Positions 10,318 through 27,649 of a stretch of 64,000 nt of DNA are shown piece after piece; positions within the stretch are counted from its first letter, which is position 1; the number at the start of each line of letters is the position of its first letter. The notes under the pieces are model-generated. The model had not been told where the DNA came from, searched no databases, and saw only the letters and a program-made list of their open reading frames with translations. Origin of the DNA: Rhodospirillales bacterium (GTDB taxonomy: Bacteria; Pseudomonadota; Alphaproteobacteria; BOG-932; Roseiterribacteraceae); contig JAQGIE010000167.1 in the NCBI GenBank assembly GCA_028291365.1, forward strand, positions 1-64,000, given 5' to 3'. A program made the position numbers and the translations under genes.

Positions 10318-11326
10318 CAACGAACAAGAAGGATTGGCGCTGACGATGGCGCAGGCCGGCGACCCGCTGTGGTTCAAGGATGCCGTCATCTATCAGCTGC
10401 ACGTGAAGTCGTTCTTTGACGCCAACAATGACGGCGTCGGTGACTTCGCGGGGCTGACCAGGCAGCTCGATCATTTGCAGGAACTTGGCGTCGACGTCAT
10501 CTGGCTGCTGCCATTCTATCCGTCGCCGTTGCGCGACGACGGTTACGACATCGCCGACTACAGTTCGATCAACGGTTCCTACGGCACGATGCGCGATTTC
10601 CGCCAGTTCGTGCGCGAGTCGCATGCACGCGGCATGAAGGTGGTGACCGAGCTGGTGATCAATCACACCTCCGATCAGCATCCCTGGTTTCAGCGCGCGC
10701 GGCGCGCGCCGAAAGGATCGCGCGCACGAAATTGGTATGTCTGGTCGGATACGGACGAGAAATATCTCGAGACGCGCATCATCTTCAAAGACACCGAAGT
10801 GTCGAACTGGACCTGGGATCCGGTCGCCGGCCAGTATTTCTGGCACCGTTTCTTCGGCCACCAGCCTGATCTGAACTTCGACAATCCGTTGGTGATGAAA
10901 AGCATCATCAAGATCATGTATCAGTGGCTGGAGATGGGGGTGGACGGGCTGCGGCTCGACGCCATTCCGTATCTCGTCGAGCGCGACGGTACCAACAACG
11001 AGAACCTTCCCGAGACGCACAAAGTCATCAAGGATCTGCGCGCCGCGCTCGACGCGCGTTTTCCGGATCGCTTCCTGCTGGCCGAGGCCAATCAATGGCC
11101 GGAAGACACGCAGCATTATTTCGGCGACGGCGACGAATGCCACATGGCATTCCACTTCCCGCTGATGCCGCGCATGTACATGGCGGTGGCGCGCGAAGAC
11201 CGTCATCCGATCACCGACATCATGCGCCAGACGCCGGACATCCCGGTCAACTGCCAATGGGCGATATTCCAGCGCAACCATCACGAGCAGACTCTCGAAA
11301 AGGTGACCGACAACGAACGCGATTAA
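10304..11326 (+). pseudogene. treS: Trehalose synthase (TreS) N-terminal part, terminated by in-frame TAA at 11324-11326
   Basis: PLWFKDAVIYQLHVKSFFD...GVDGLRLDAIPYL...LLAEANQWPED; the same frame continues after the TAA as [24 protein letters not shown], the normal TreS continuation. Confidence 0.85.
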
Positions 11327-11395
11327 CTGTGGTCGACCTACGCCGCCGATCCGCGCGCGCGCATCAATCTCGGCATTCGCCGCCGGCTGGCGCCG

Positions 11396-13621
11396 TTGAT
11401 GGACAATGACCGGCGCAAGATCGAGCTGATGAACAGCCTGCTGATGTCGATGCCGGGGACGCCGATCGTCTATTACGGCGACGAGATCGGCATGGGCGAC
11501 AATGTCTATCTCGGCGACCGCAACGGCGTGCGCACGCCGATGCAATGGTCGCCCGACCGCAATGGCGGCTTCAGCCGCGCCGATCCCGCCAGCCTGCTGC
11601 TGCCGCCGATCCAGGATCCCGTCTACGGCTACCAGGCCATCAATGTCGAAGCGCAGGCGCGCAACTCGGCGTCGCTGCTGAACTGGATGAAGCGCCTGAT
11701 CGCGGCCCGCCGCGCCCGCGCCAAAATATTCGGCCGCGGCACCCAGCGCTTTCTCTATCCGAAGGAACGGCCGATCCTCGCCTATGTGCGCGAGCATGAC
11801 GGCGCTTCGGTGCTTTGCATCGCCAACCTGTCGCGCGCGGCGCAGGCAACCAGCCTCGATCTCGCCGCCTGGCGCGGTCGCGTGCCGATCGAAGTACTGG
11901 GTCGCTCGCGCTTCCCCATCATCGGCGATACGCCCTACACGCTGACCTTGCCGCCGTTCGGCTTTTATTGGTTCGACCTCGCCGATCCGCATGAGCTGCC
12001 CGACGACATCGAACCGTTGGCGCAGACCATGCTGCCTGAATACGTCACGCTGGTCGTCAGTGGCGGTACGCCGGTCCTCGACTCGCGCAATCGCGCCTTC
12101 CTCGAACACGACATCCTGCCCGACTGGATGGCGGCGCGACGCTGGTTCGCGGACAAGGCGTCGCCGCGGGCGCGGGCGCGCATTGCCGACCGCGTCGTGC
12201 TCGAATCCGGTGTGGCGGGACTCGTCTTCGTCGATCACGTGACCGCTGACGGCGCCACCCAGCACTACCAAGTTCCTTTCGCAGCCGAATGGACAGCGCT
12301 CAGCGACCTGCCGACGCCGCGCCTCACCGGCGTCGCCGCCAAGCTGCGCCGCGGTCCGCGCGAAGGCGTGCTGGTCGATGCGACGGGCACGCCGATCTTC
12401 GCGCCGATGCTGCTCGGGCTGATGCGCGGCAATCGTGAAATCGTCACCGACGCCGGCGCGCGTGTGGTCGCACGCGGCACGCCGGAGCTGGCCGAGCTCG
12501 ATCTCAGCGGCGTCGAGGCGACTCTGATCGGCGGCGAGCAATCGAACAGCTCGATGCTGATTCCAGATCGGGCGGTGGTGAAGCTCTACCGCAAGATCGA
12601 ACCCAACCTGCATCCCGAGATCGAGATGGGCCGCTTCCTCACCGAAGCGGGCTACGCCAATACGCCGACCTTCTTCGGCTCGATCGAGCGGCTCGACGAA
12701 AGCGGGACGCCGACCGCGCTCGCGGTGGCGCATCGCTTCGTGCTCAACCAGGGTGAGGCGTGGAGTCACGCGATCGGCTGGCTGCGCCGCTTCGTCGACG
12801 AACACGCGCTGCTGCCGGTCGAGGAGATTGCCGCGCGTCCCGACATTGCCGGTGAATATCTGGTGCTGGCGGCGCAGATGGGACGCCGGCTGGCCGAGCT
12901 GCACCAAGCGCTCGCCTCGCGTCCCGACCTGCCGGCCTTCGCGCCGGAATCGATCACCAACGACGATCTCGACGCCTGGGACGCGGCGCGGCGCACGCGC
13001 ATCGACGCGACGCTGTCGCGGCTCGAACGTGCGCGCAGCTCGTTGGATGTGCACACCCGGGAGATCGCCGACGCGCTGCTCGCGCATCGCGGTGAGATCG
13101 CCGACCGGCTGGCCGTGCCGCGCGGCGGCCAGTACGGCGCCAAGATCCGCGTCCATGGCGATCTGCATCTCGGCCAGCTGCTGATCACGCGCGACGACGT
13201 GCAGATCGTCGATTTCGAAGGCGAGCCCGCCACGCCGCTCGCCGACCGTCGCTACAAGACGATGCCGGCGGCGGACGTGGCGGGCATGTTGCGCAGTTTC
13301 GACTACGCCGCCTGGACGGTGCTGCGCGAAATCCTGCCCGACCAGGCGCCGCGTCGCGCCATCGTCGAAGGTCTCGCCTTCGGCTGGCGCGACCGCGCCC
13401 AGGCCGCCTTCCGCGTCACCTATGGCGAGACGCTGACGGGCGACAACAACTTCGCCCGCGGCAAGGCTGCGACCGCGCTGCTCAATGCCGCAACCATCGA
13501 CCGCGCGTTCTACGAAATCGACTACGAGCTCGCGAACCGCCCGGCCTGGGCCCTCATCCCCTTGTCAGGCGTGTTGTCGCTGTTATTCCCCGCGCCAGCG
13601 GGGATCCAGGATTCACAATGA
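11396..13621 (+). CDS. TreS C-terminal part fused to maltokinase (Pep2/Mak-like); same frame as 10304-11326
   Basis: [35 protein letters not shown]; then maltokinase [67 protein letters not shown]. Start of the downstream product uncertain (TTG 11396 / ATG 11399). Confidence 0.85.
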   Translation: MMDNDRRKIELMNSLLMSMPGTPIVYYGDEIGMGDNVYLGDRNGVRTPMQWSPDRNGGFSRADPASLLLPPIQDPVYGYQAINVEAQARNSASLLNWMKRLIAARRARAKIFGRGTQRFLYPKERPILAYVREHDGASVLCIANLSRAAQATSLDLAAWRGRVPIEVLGRSRFPIIGDTPYTLTLPPFGFYWFDLADPHELPDDIEPLAQTMLPEYVTLVVSGGTPVLDSRNRAFLEHDILPDWMAARRWFADKASPRARARIADRVVLESGVAGLVFVDHVTADGATQHYQVPFAAEWTALSDLPTPRLTGVAAKLRRGPREGVLVDATGTPIFAPMLLGLMRGNREIVTDAGARVVARGTPELAELDLSGVEATLIGGEQSNSSMLIPDRAVVKLYRKIEPNLHPEIEMGRFLTEAGYANTPTFFGSIERLDESGTPTALAVAHRFVLNQGEAWSHAIGWLRRFVDEHALLPVEEIAARPDIAGEYLVLAAQMGRRLAELHQALASRPDLPAFAPESITNDDLDAWDAARRTRIDATLSRLERARSSLDVHTREIADALLAHRGEIADRLAVPRGGQYGAKIRVHGDLHLGQLLITRDDVQIVDFEGEPATPLADRRYKTMPAADVAGMLRSFDYAAWTVLREILPDQAPRRAIVEGLAFGWRDRAQAAFRVTYGETLTGDNNFARGKAATALLNAATIDRAFYEIDYELANRPAWALIPLSGVLSLLFPAPAGIQDSQ

Positions 13622-13682
13622 AGGGCAGGAGATCGGCCATGGGGATCAACTGGGTCCCCGCCCCCGGTTCGGGGGCCGGGAC
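13588..13682. repeat. REP-like palindromic element at treS-mak / glgB junction
   Basis: Hairpin CCCCGC-GCCA-GCGGGG (13588-13603) and GTCCCcgCCCCC...GGGGGccGGGAC (13654-13682). Confidence 0.7.
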
Positions 13683-13700
13683 AAGCTTCGCGGGGAGCAA

Positions 13701-15940
13701 ATGACCGCTCTCGACGACGAGCTGCGCCGCGAGGCGGGTCCAAGCGCGGCCGAAATCGACGCGCTGGTGTTGGGCCGGCATCGCGATCCGTTTGCCATCC
13801 TCGGCCCGCATCGCGCGCAACGCGGTGCGCAAGGCGCCCCAGCCGCGCAAGGCACTTGGATTTTCCGCACGTTCCAGCCCGACGCGACCAAGGCCGAGCT
13901 GGTCGATCGCGACGGCAACGTGCTCGCGACGGCGAGCAAGCTGCACCCGGCCGGCCTGTTCGAAGCGTCGCTCGATCGGCCGCCCGGCAGTTATCGCTGG
14001 CGTATCCATTGGCCGCTCGGTCCGCTGGACATCGACGACCCGTATCGCTTTCCACCGATCCTCGGCGATCTCGACGTGCATCTGTGGCGCGAAGGGCGGC
14101 ATCACCGTCCGTGGGACAAGTTCGGCGCCCATGCGATGGAGCTGGACGGCGTCGCCGGCGTCGCCTTCGTCGTCTGGGCACCCAACGCGCGGCGCGTCAG
14201 CGTGGTCGGTGATTTCAATCAGTGGGACGGGCGCCGCCATCCGATGCGGCTGCGGCACGACGCCGGCGCCTGGGAGTTGTTCGTGCCCGGCGTCGCGCCC
14301 GGTGCGCATTACAAATACGAGCTGCTCGACGCCAACGGCGCGCTGCTGCCGCAGAAAGCCGATCCCTTCGCCTTCTACGCCGAGCTGCGCCCGCGCACCG
14401 GCTCGATCGTCGACGATCCGGCGCCGGTGCCGTGGAACGACGATGCCTGGATGAAATCGCGCGCGACGCGGCACGCGACCGACGCGCCGATGTCGATCTA
14501 CGAAGTGCATCTCGGCTCGTGGCGGCGCCATTGGGACGGCAATCGCTGGTACTCGTATCGCGAGCTCGCCGACACGCTGGTGCCCTACGTGTCCGAACTC
14601 GGATTCACCCATGTCGAGTTGATGCCGGTCAACGAGTTTCCGTTTGACGGATCTTGGGGGTACCAGCCCACCGGCCTCTACGCGCCGACCAGCCGCCACG
14701 GCACGCCGCAGGATTTCCAGTATCTGGTTGATCGGTTTCACCAGGCCGGCATCGGCGTCATCATCGATTACGTCGCGGCGCATTTTCCCAACGACCCGCA
14801 CGGGCTGGGCGACTTCGACGGCACGCATCTCTACGAGCACGCCGATCCGCGCCAGGGATTCCATCCCGACTGGAATTCGCTGATCTACAATCTCGAACGG
14901 CCCGAAGTGGTGAACTTCCTCACCGGCGCCGCGATCTATTGGGGCGAGCGATTCCATATCGACGGGCTGCGTTTCGACGCCGTCGCGTCGATGCTGTATC
15001 TCGACTACAGCCGCAATCAAGGCGAGTGGGTGCCCAACAAATTTGGCGGGCGCGAAAATCTCGCCGCCATCGAGTTCCTGCGCAAGCTGAACGAGCTCTG
15101 GTACGAGCGGTTTCCCGGCGCCATGACTGCGGCCGAGGAATCGACCGCGTGGCCGAACGTGTCGCGGCCGACTTATGTCGGCGGCCTTGGGTTCGGGTGG
15201 AAATGGAACATGGGCTGGATGCACGACACGCTCCAGTACATGTCGCGCGAGCCGGTCTATCGCCCCTGGCACCAGGGCGAGATCACGTTCAGCCTGGTCT
15301 ATGCGTTCAGCGAGAATTTCATCCTGCCGCTCAGCCACGACGAGGTCGTGCACGGCAAGGGCTCGCTGATCACCAAGATGCCCGGCGACGAGTGGCAGAA
15401 ATTTGCCAATTTGCGCGCGTATTACGGCTTCATGTGGGGACACCCAGGCAAGAAGCTGCTTTTCATGGGCAGCGAATTCGCGCAACGGCGCGAATGGAAT
15501 CACGATACCGAGCTGGAATGGGGCCTGCTGCAAGGTCCACGGCATGCGGGCGTGCAGCATCTGGTGCGCGATCTCAACGCGCTCTTCCGCGCGACGCCGT
15601 CGCTGCATCGACATGACACCGAACCGCGCGGCTTCGAATGGATCGAGGCGGCGGACAACCAGAATTCGGTGATCGCCTTCCTGCGCAAGGGAAACGAAGG
15701 CGAGGTGCCGACGCTGGTCGTGTCGAACTTCACGCCGTCGGTCCGCCACGGCTACCGCGTCGGCGTGCCGGGGCCCGGCAAATGGCGCGAAGCGCTCAAT
15801 ACCGACAGCGAATTCTATGGCGGGTCCAACGTGCATAATGGTGACGGGGTCGAAGCCGAACCGATCGGCAGCCAGGGCCGCGCCTGGTCGATCGCGCTGA
15901 CGCTGCCGCCGCTCGCAACGCTGTTTCTGGTTCCGACTGG

Positions 15941-15944
<4 letters not shown>
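13701..15944 (+). CDS. glgB: 1,4-alpha-glucan branching enzyme
   Basis: [74 protein letters not shown] at 13701. Confidence 0.97.
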
Positions 15945-18025
<2,081 letters not shown>

Positions 18026-18066
18026 GCCAGCTTCGGGCGTTCATCGCTGTTCGAGAGCGAGTCACC

Positions 18067-19847
18067 ATGCAGCGATTTCACGACATGCCTTGGGGCGCGT
18101 CGATTCAGGACGGACGCACGCGCTTCCGGGTCTGGGCGCCACGCGCGCGCACGCTCGACCTGGTGATCGAGGGTGCCGGTGCGCACGCCATGCAGCCGGA
18201 GCAAGGCGGCTGGTGGTCGTCGACGCGCGACGACGCGCCGGCCGGCACGCGCTATCGCTACCGCGCCGATGACGGGCCGGTGGTGCCCGATCCCGCGTCG
18301 CGCCGCCAACCCGACGGTCCGCACGGGCCGAGCGAGATCGTCGATCCCCGCGCCTACGTCTGGCGCGATCTCGGCTGGCGTGGCCGCAGATGGGAAGAAA
18401 CCGTGCTGTACGAACTGCATATCGGCACGTTCAGCGGCGAAGGCACGTTCCTCGGCGCCATTCCGCATCTCGATCACGTCCGCGATCTGGGTGCGACGGC
18501 GCTGGAGATTCTTCCGGTCGCCGAATCTCCCGGCAAGCGCAACTGGGGGTATGACGGCGTGCAGCTCTTCGCGCCCGAAGAAGCCTACGGCACGCCCGAC
18601 GATTTCAAGAAGCTGGTCGAAGCGGCGCACGAGCGCGGCCTCTCCGTCGTCCTCGACGTCGTCTACAATCACTTCGGTCCCGAGGGAAATTACCTGCACG
18701 CGCTGGCGCCCGACTTCTTCACCAAGGCGCACGAGACGCCGTGGGGTGAAGCGATCAGTTTCGACCAGCCGAATTCGCGTCCGGTGCGCGATTTCTATCT
18801 GCACAACGCGCTCTACTGGCTCGAAGAGTTCGACATTGACGGTCTGCGCTTCGACGCGGTGCATGCGATCCGCGACGACAGCCGGGAGCCGATCGCCTGC
18901 GAGATCACGCGCGAGATCCGCGCCCACCGCGGCGACCGCCCGCCGTTGCTGGTGATCGAGAACGAGCATAACGACGCGCGCTATCTCGAGCGCGACCCGC
19001 GCGGCCGGCCGCTCTATTTCGATGCGCAGTGGAACGACGACATGCATCACGTGATGCATGTGCTCGCGACCGGCGAACGGCACAGCTACTATCGCGACTA
19101 TACCGACGACACGGTTGCCAAGCTCGGGCGGGCGCTGGCCGAAGGGTTCGTCTATCAGGGCGAAATCTCGCCGATGCGCGGCAGCGCGCGCGGCACACGC
19201 TCGGCACATCTGCCGCCGACCGCCTTCATCGCGTTCCTGCAGAATCACGACCAGATCGGCAACCGGCCGCATGGCGACCGCATCGATACGCTCGCCGATC
19301 CGGCGGCGCTCGATGCGATGACGCGCATCCTGCTGCTGCAGCCGCAGCCGCCGCTTCTGTTCATGGGCGAGGAATGGGCGGCCTCGACGCCCTGGCCGTA
19401 TTTCGCGCATATGAATGACGAGCTCGCCGCGCTGATCCGCGAAGCGCGCAAGCGGGAACACGGCTTCCGCCAAGGCGATCAGCCGGCGCTCGATCCCTGC
19501 GGCGAAGAAAGCTTTCTCGCCGCCAAGCTCGACTGGGATGAGGTGCGGCAGGACGCGCACGCGGCGCGCTTCGCGCTCTATCGGCGCCTGCTGGCGCTGC
19601 GCGCCAAGGAAATCACGCCGCGCCTGCCTGGCACGCAAGGCGGTGCCGCGGCCTACCAATTCGATGGGCCGGTGCTGCGCGTCGAATGGCGGTTGGGCGA
19701 CGGTTCAACCTTGCTGCTGCTGGCCAATTGCAGCAACCGGCAAGCGCCGCGCGGCGCGCCGTTGGAAGGCCGGCTGATCGAAGGCGAGGCGGGTGACGCG
19801 CTCGGACCGTGGTCGGTCGCGTTCGCGCTGAACCGGCGGAGCGCCTG

Positions 19848-19848
<1 letters not shown>
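18067..19848 (+). CDS. treZ: Malto-oligosyltrehalose trehalohydrolase
   Basis: [66 protein letters not shown]. Confidence 0.96.
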
Positions 19849-24734
<4,886 letters not shown>

Positions 24735-24745
24735 ATAACCGTGAC

Positions 24746-24958
24746 TTAAGCTGGCCGGGTCAGCTCATCCTCGACGGCAACGCGCAACGGGCCCGTTTCG
24801 ACGGGGCGCAGGCGATATTGATAAGAGCCTGTACCATCCTGCGGCATCCGTGCGACGACGACGAAGCGCCCGGTCGGCTGTGCAGGCGAAAGTCGCTCGC
24901 GGCGTTGATAGGCGACGACGTCGTCGGGCTGGAAGCGCGGACCGTTGATGTGAGGCAT
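24746..24958 (-). CDS. Small conserved-looking hypothetical protein (70 aa)
   Basis: MPHINGPRFQPDDVVAYQRRERLSPAQPTGRFVVVARMPQDGTGSYQYRLRPVETGPLRVAVEDELTRPA; ATG at 24958, fits the gap between flanking genes. Confidence 0.55.
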   Translation of the reverse strand: MPHINGPRFQPDDVVAYQRRERLSPAQPTGRFVVVARMPQDGTGSYQYRLRPVETGPLRVAVEDELTRPA

Positions 24959-25011
24959 ACACGTAACATGGACCAAAACGGCCCAAAGGAAAGCCCGATC
25001 GGAGTCCGCGC

Positions 25012-26067
25012 ATGAGTGTTGACTCAATCGATAAAGGGGAGGCGCGCACGTTGCGGCGCGCCGTGATGGACTTCGAGTCGCCGAGTCGGGCACGAAGCCT
25101 GGCGCAAATCGTCACCTCGTTCGGTCCGTTTCTTGCCATCTGTGCTGCGCGCTACGCCTGGCCGGACATGCCGGTCTGGCTGGCGGTGCTGTTAACGCTG
25201 TTCGCGGGCGGATTTGTCGTGCGTGTCTTCATCATTCAGCATGATTGCGGGCACGGTTCGTTCTTCCGTCAGCGCAGGGCCAACGATCTGGTCGGCCATC
25301 TCTGCAGCCTCGTCACCTTCACGCCCTACGCGCATTGGCGCCGGCAGCATGCGGGGCATCATGCGAACTGGAACAACCTCGATCGGCGCGCCAATGTCGA
25401 TCTCTATTCCACCTGCCTGACGGTCGAGGAATATCGCGCGCTGACGCCGTTCCAGCGTTTCACGACGCGTTTCGTGCGCCATCCGCTGCTGTCACTCATT
25501 CTGCTGCCGCCCTGCGTGTTCCTGCTGCTCTACCGCACGCCGTTCGATGCGCCCAAAGGTTGGGAGCGCGAGCGGCGCGGTGTGCATCTGACCAATCTGG
25601 CGCTGTTGGTGATGATCGTCGGGCTCGGCCTCGCATTCGGCTTCGCGCAGGTCGCGTTGGTGCAGCTGCCGATTCTGCTCGTCTCGTCGATCGTCGGCGT
25701 GTGGCTGTTCTCGGTGCAGCACCGGTTCGAGACGACGTGGTGGCGCGACAATGCCCACTGGAACGCGTTCGAAGCGTCGCTGCAGGGCAGCTCGTATCTA
25801 CGGCTGCCGCGGCTGCTGCAGTGGTTCACCGGCAATATCGGTTTTCATCACGTGCATCATCTGTCGCCGCGCGTACCGAATTACCTGCTCGAAGCCTGCC
25901 ACAACGCGCTGCCGCCGCTGCAGCAGGCGCCGGTGCTGGATCTGCGCGCGGGATTGATGAACTGGCGCTGGGCGCTGTGGGACGAGGACGCACGGTGCAT
26001 GGTTCCGTTCAGCGCGGCTGCGCTGACGGTTCCAACATCTCTCAACGAGGGGATGGCGGCGGACTGA
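25012..26067 (+). CDS. Fatty acid desaturase family protein
   Basis: His boxes HDCGHGS, HAGHHANWNN, NIGFHHVHHLS and multiple TM segments. Confidence 0.93.
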   Translation: MSVDSIDKGEARTLRRAVMDFESPSRARSLAQIVTSFGPFLAICAARYAWPDMPVWLAVLLTLFAGGFVVRVFIIQHDCGHGSFFRQRRANDLVGHLCSLVTFTPYAHWRRQHAGHHANWNNLDRRANVDLYSTCLTVEEYRALTPFQRFTTRFVRHPLLSLILLPPCVFLLLYRTPFDAPKGWERERRGVHLTNLALLVMIVGLGLAFGFAQVALVQLPILLVSSIVGVWLFSVQHRFETTWWRDNAHWNAFEASLQGSSYLRLPRLLQWFTGNIGFHHVHHLSPRVPNYLLEACHNALPPLQQAPVLDLRAGLMNWRWALWDEDARCMVPFSAAALTVPTSLNEGMAAD

Positions 26068-26094
26068 ATCGTTGCCGATTCAGGAGTCCGCCGC
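26056..26094. terminator. Long hairpin between convergent desaturase and infA genes
   Basis: gcggcggact-gaatcg-ttgc-cgattc-agg-agtccgccgc: 16 bp paired with a 3-nt bulge; no U-tract. Confidence 0.65.
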
Positions 26095-26097
26095 GGA

Positions 26098-26382
26098 TCA
26101 GCGACGCTTGAACTGCTGTCCCGGGCGGCGCGGCGGGCCGCCGGATGGCGAGGGTGCGCGCTCGTCCTTGTGGCGGAAGATCACACGGCCCTTGGTCAGA
26201 TCATACGGCGTCATTTCCACGCGAACCCGGTCGCCGACGAGGGTACGGATGCGGTGACGCCGCATCCGACCCGCCGTATAGGCCAAGATCTCGTGGTCGT
26301 TCTCGAGCCGGACGCGGTAGCGCGCCTCCGGCAGGATCTCGAGCACTACACCCTCGAATTCGAGGGTTTCTTCCTTAGACAT
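26098..26382 (-). CDS. infA: Translation initiation factor IF-1
   Basis: [72 protein letters not shown]. Confidence 0.97.
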   Translation of the reverse strand: MSKEETLEFEGVVLEILPEARYRVRLENDHEILAYTAGRMRRHRIRTLVGDRVRVEMTPYDLTKGRVIFRHKDERAPSPSGGPPRRPGQQFKRR

Positions 26383-26581
26383 TCGTGGTCAGACCGACCG
26401 CTGAGACTTTGCCCTGGCGGGTTTCCAGCTCGAAACCGACGCGCTGGCCTTCATTGAGGCCCGTCAGCCCAGCTGCTTCCACCGCCGAGACGTGCACGAA
26501 AACGTCCTTGCCGCCATCTTCCGGGGCGATGAAGCCATAGCCCTTAGTGGCATTGAACCATTTGACGGTACCGATCGACAT
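26375..26581 (-). CDS. Cold-shock protein
   Basis: [42 protein letters not shown] at 26581. Confidence 0.96.
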   Translation of the reverse strand: MSIGTVKWFNATKGYGFIAPEDGGKDVFVHVSAVEAAGLTGLNEGQRVGFELETRQGKVSAVGLTTNV

Positions 26582-26802
26582 AACGAACTCCGGTGCGGCA
26601 ACGCCGAATGCGCCGGACATCGGCGCGCGGGCAGACCGCGAATAGGATTGAACCACGGCTGGCAGGCCAGCCGCGGACCCGGAACATGGCGCCAAGCAAG
26701 CCGTCCGTCCAGGGCGGAGAGTCCGGTTCGGGCCGGATTTCGCCGGATTTGGGCGGAAACCATGGCGTTCGAGCCCCGTTCTGACCACGATGCGCGCCGT
26801 AA

Positions 26803-27593
26803 ACCCGATGCTGGACCCGTTTGCCCCCCTTTCCGCCCTGGTCGAGGCGCCGCCCCGGCCCGCGGCCGATCAATGGGCGCTCTTCCTCGATGTCGACGGC
26901 ACGCTGATCGATCTGGCCCCCACGCCGGACGCGGTCGTGGTGCCCGACGGGCTGATCGAAACGCTGGATTCGTTAAGCCGCCGCCTGGGCGGCGCCCTGG
27001 CTCTCGTCAGCGGCCGGGCGCTGGGCACGCTCGATGGGCTGTTCGCGCCCTGGCGGTTTGCCGGGGCCGGCCAGCATGGCGGCGAGGTGCGGCTGACCCC
27101 GCATTCGCTGCCGATCGTGCATGCCGACGCACAGGCGGTGGCGATCGCCACGGCGCGGCTCGAAATGGTGGCGGGCACGCTGCCCGGCGTCTTCGTCGAA
27201 CCAAAGGGCGTCTCGACCGCGATTCACTTTCGCCAGGCACCGCAGGCCGAATCGGCGATCCGCGCGGCGCTGCCGCGCGTGCTCGCGGGACTCGAGACGC
27301 GGCTCGAAGCCAGCTCGGCCAAAATGGCGTTCGACATCCGCACCCGCGGACTCACCAAAGGCACTGCGATTTCGGTGCTGTGTTCGATCGCGCCCTTTGC
27401 CGGCCGCACGCCGGTCATGGTCGGCGATGATCGCACCGACGAAGACGGCTTCGCCGAAGCGGCGGCGCGCGGCGGCGCCGGCGTTCTGGTCGGCACGCCG
27501 CGCGCAACCTTGGCGCATTGGCGTCTCGATTCACCAAACGCGACACGAACCTGGCTCGAGACGCTGGCGCGCGCACCGGCTGCAAATGAGTAG
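26803..27593 (+). CDS. otsB: Trehalose-6-phosphate phosphatase
   Basis: [44 protein letters not shown] (HAD motifs); start approximate (ORF track opens at 26790). Confidence 0.94.
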
Positions 27594-27649
27594 CTGACTC
27601 ACGTCGGACAAGCTTTCGCCCGCGCTTCGGTCCGGGTACTCGTGCGGTC

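Noticed and set aside
11324-11326. Stop-codon reassignment (TAA as sense) to explain treS
   Set aside because: TAA is used as the genuine stop of other genes here (e.g. CHAP gene at 5514-5516, ORF ending 4029), and the missing catalytic Asp would remain unexplained
10268-13168. 966-aa minus-strand ORF opposite treS-mak
   Set aside because: Same antisense artefact; no protein family motif
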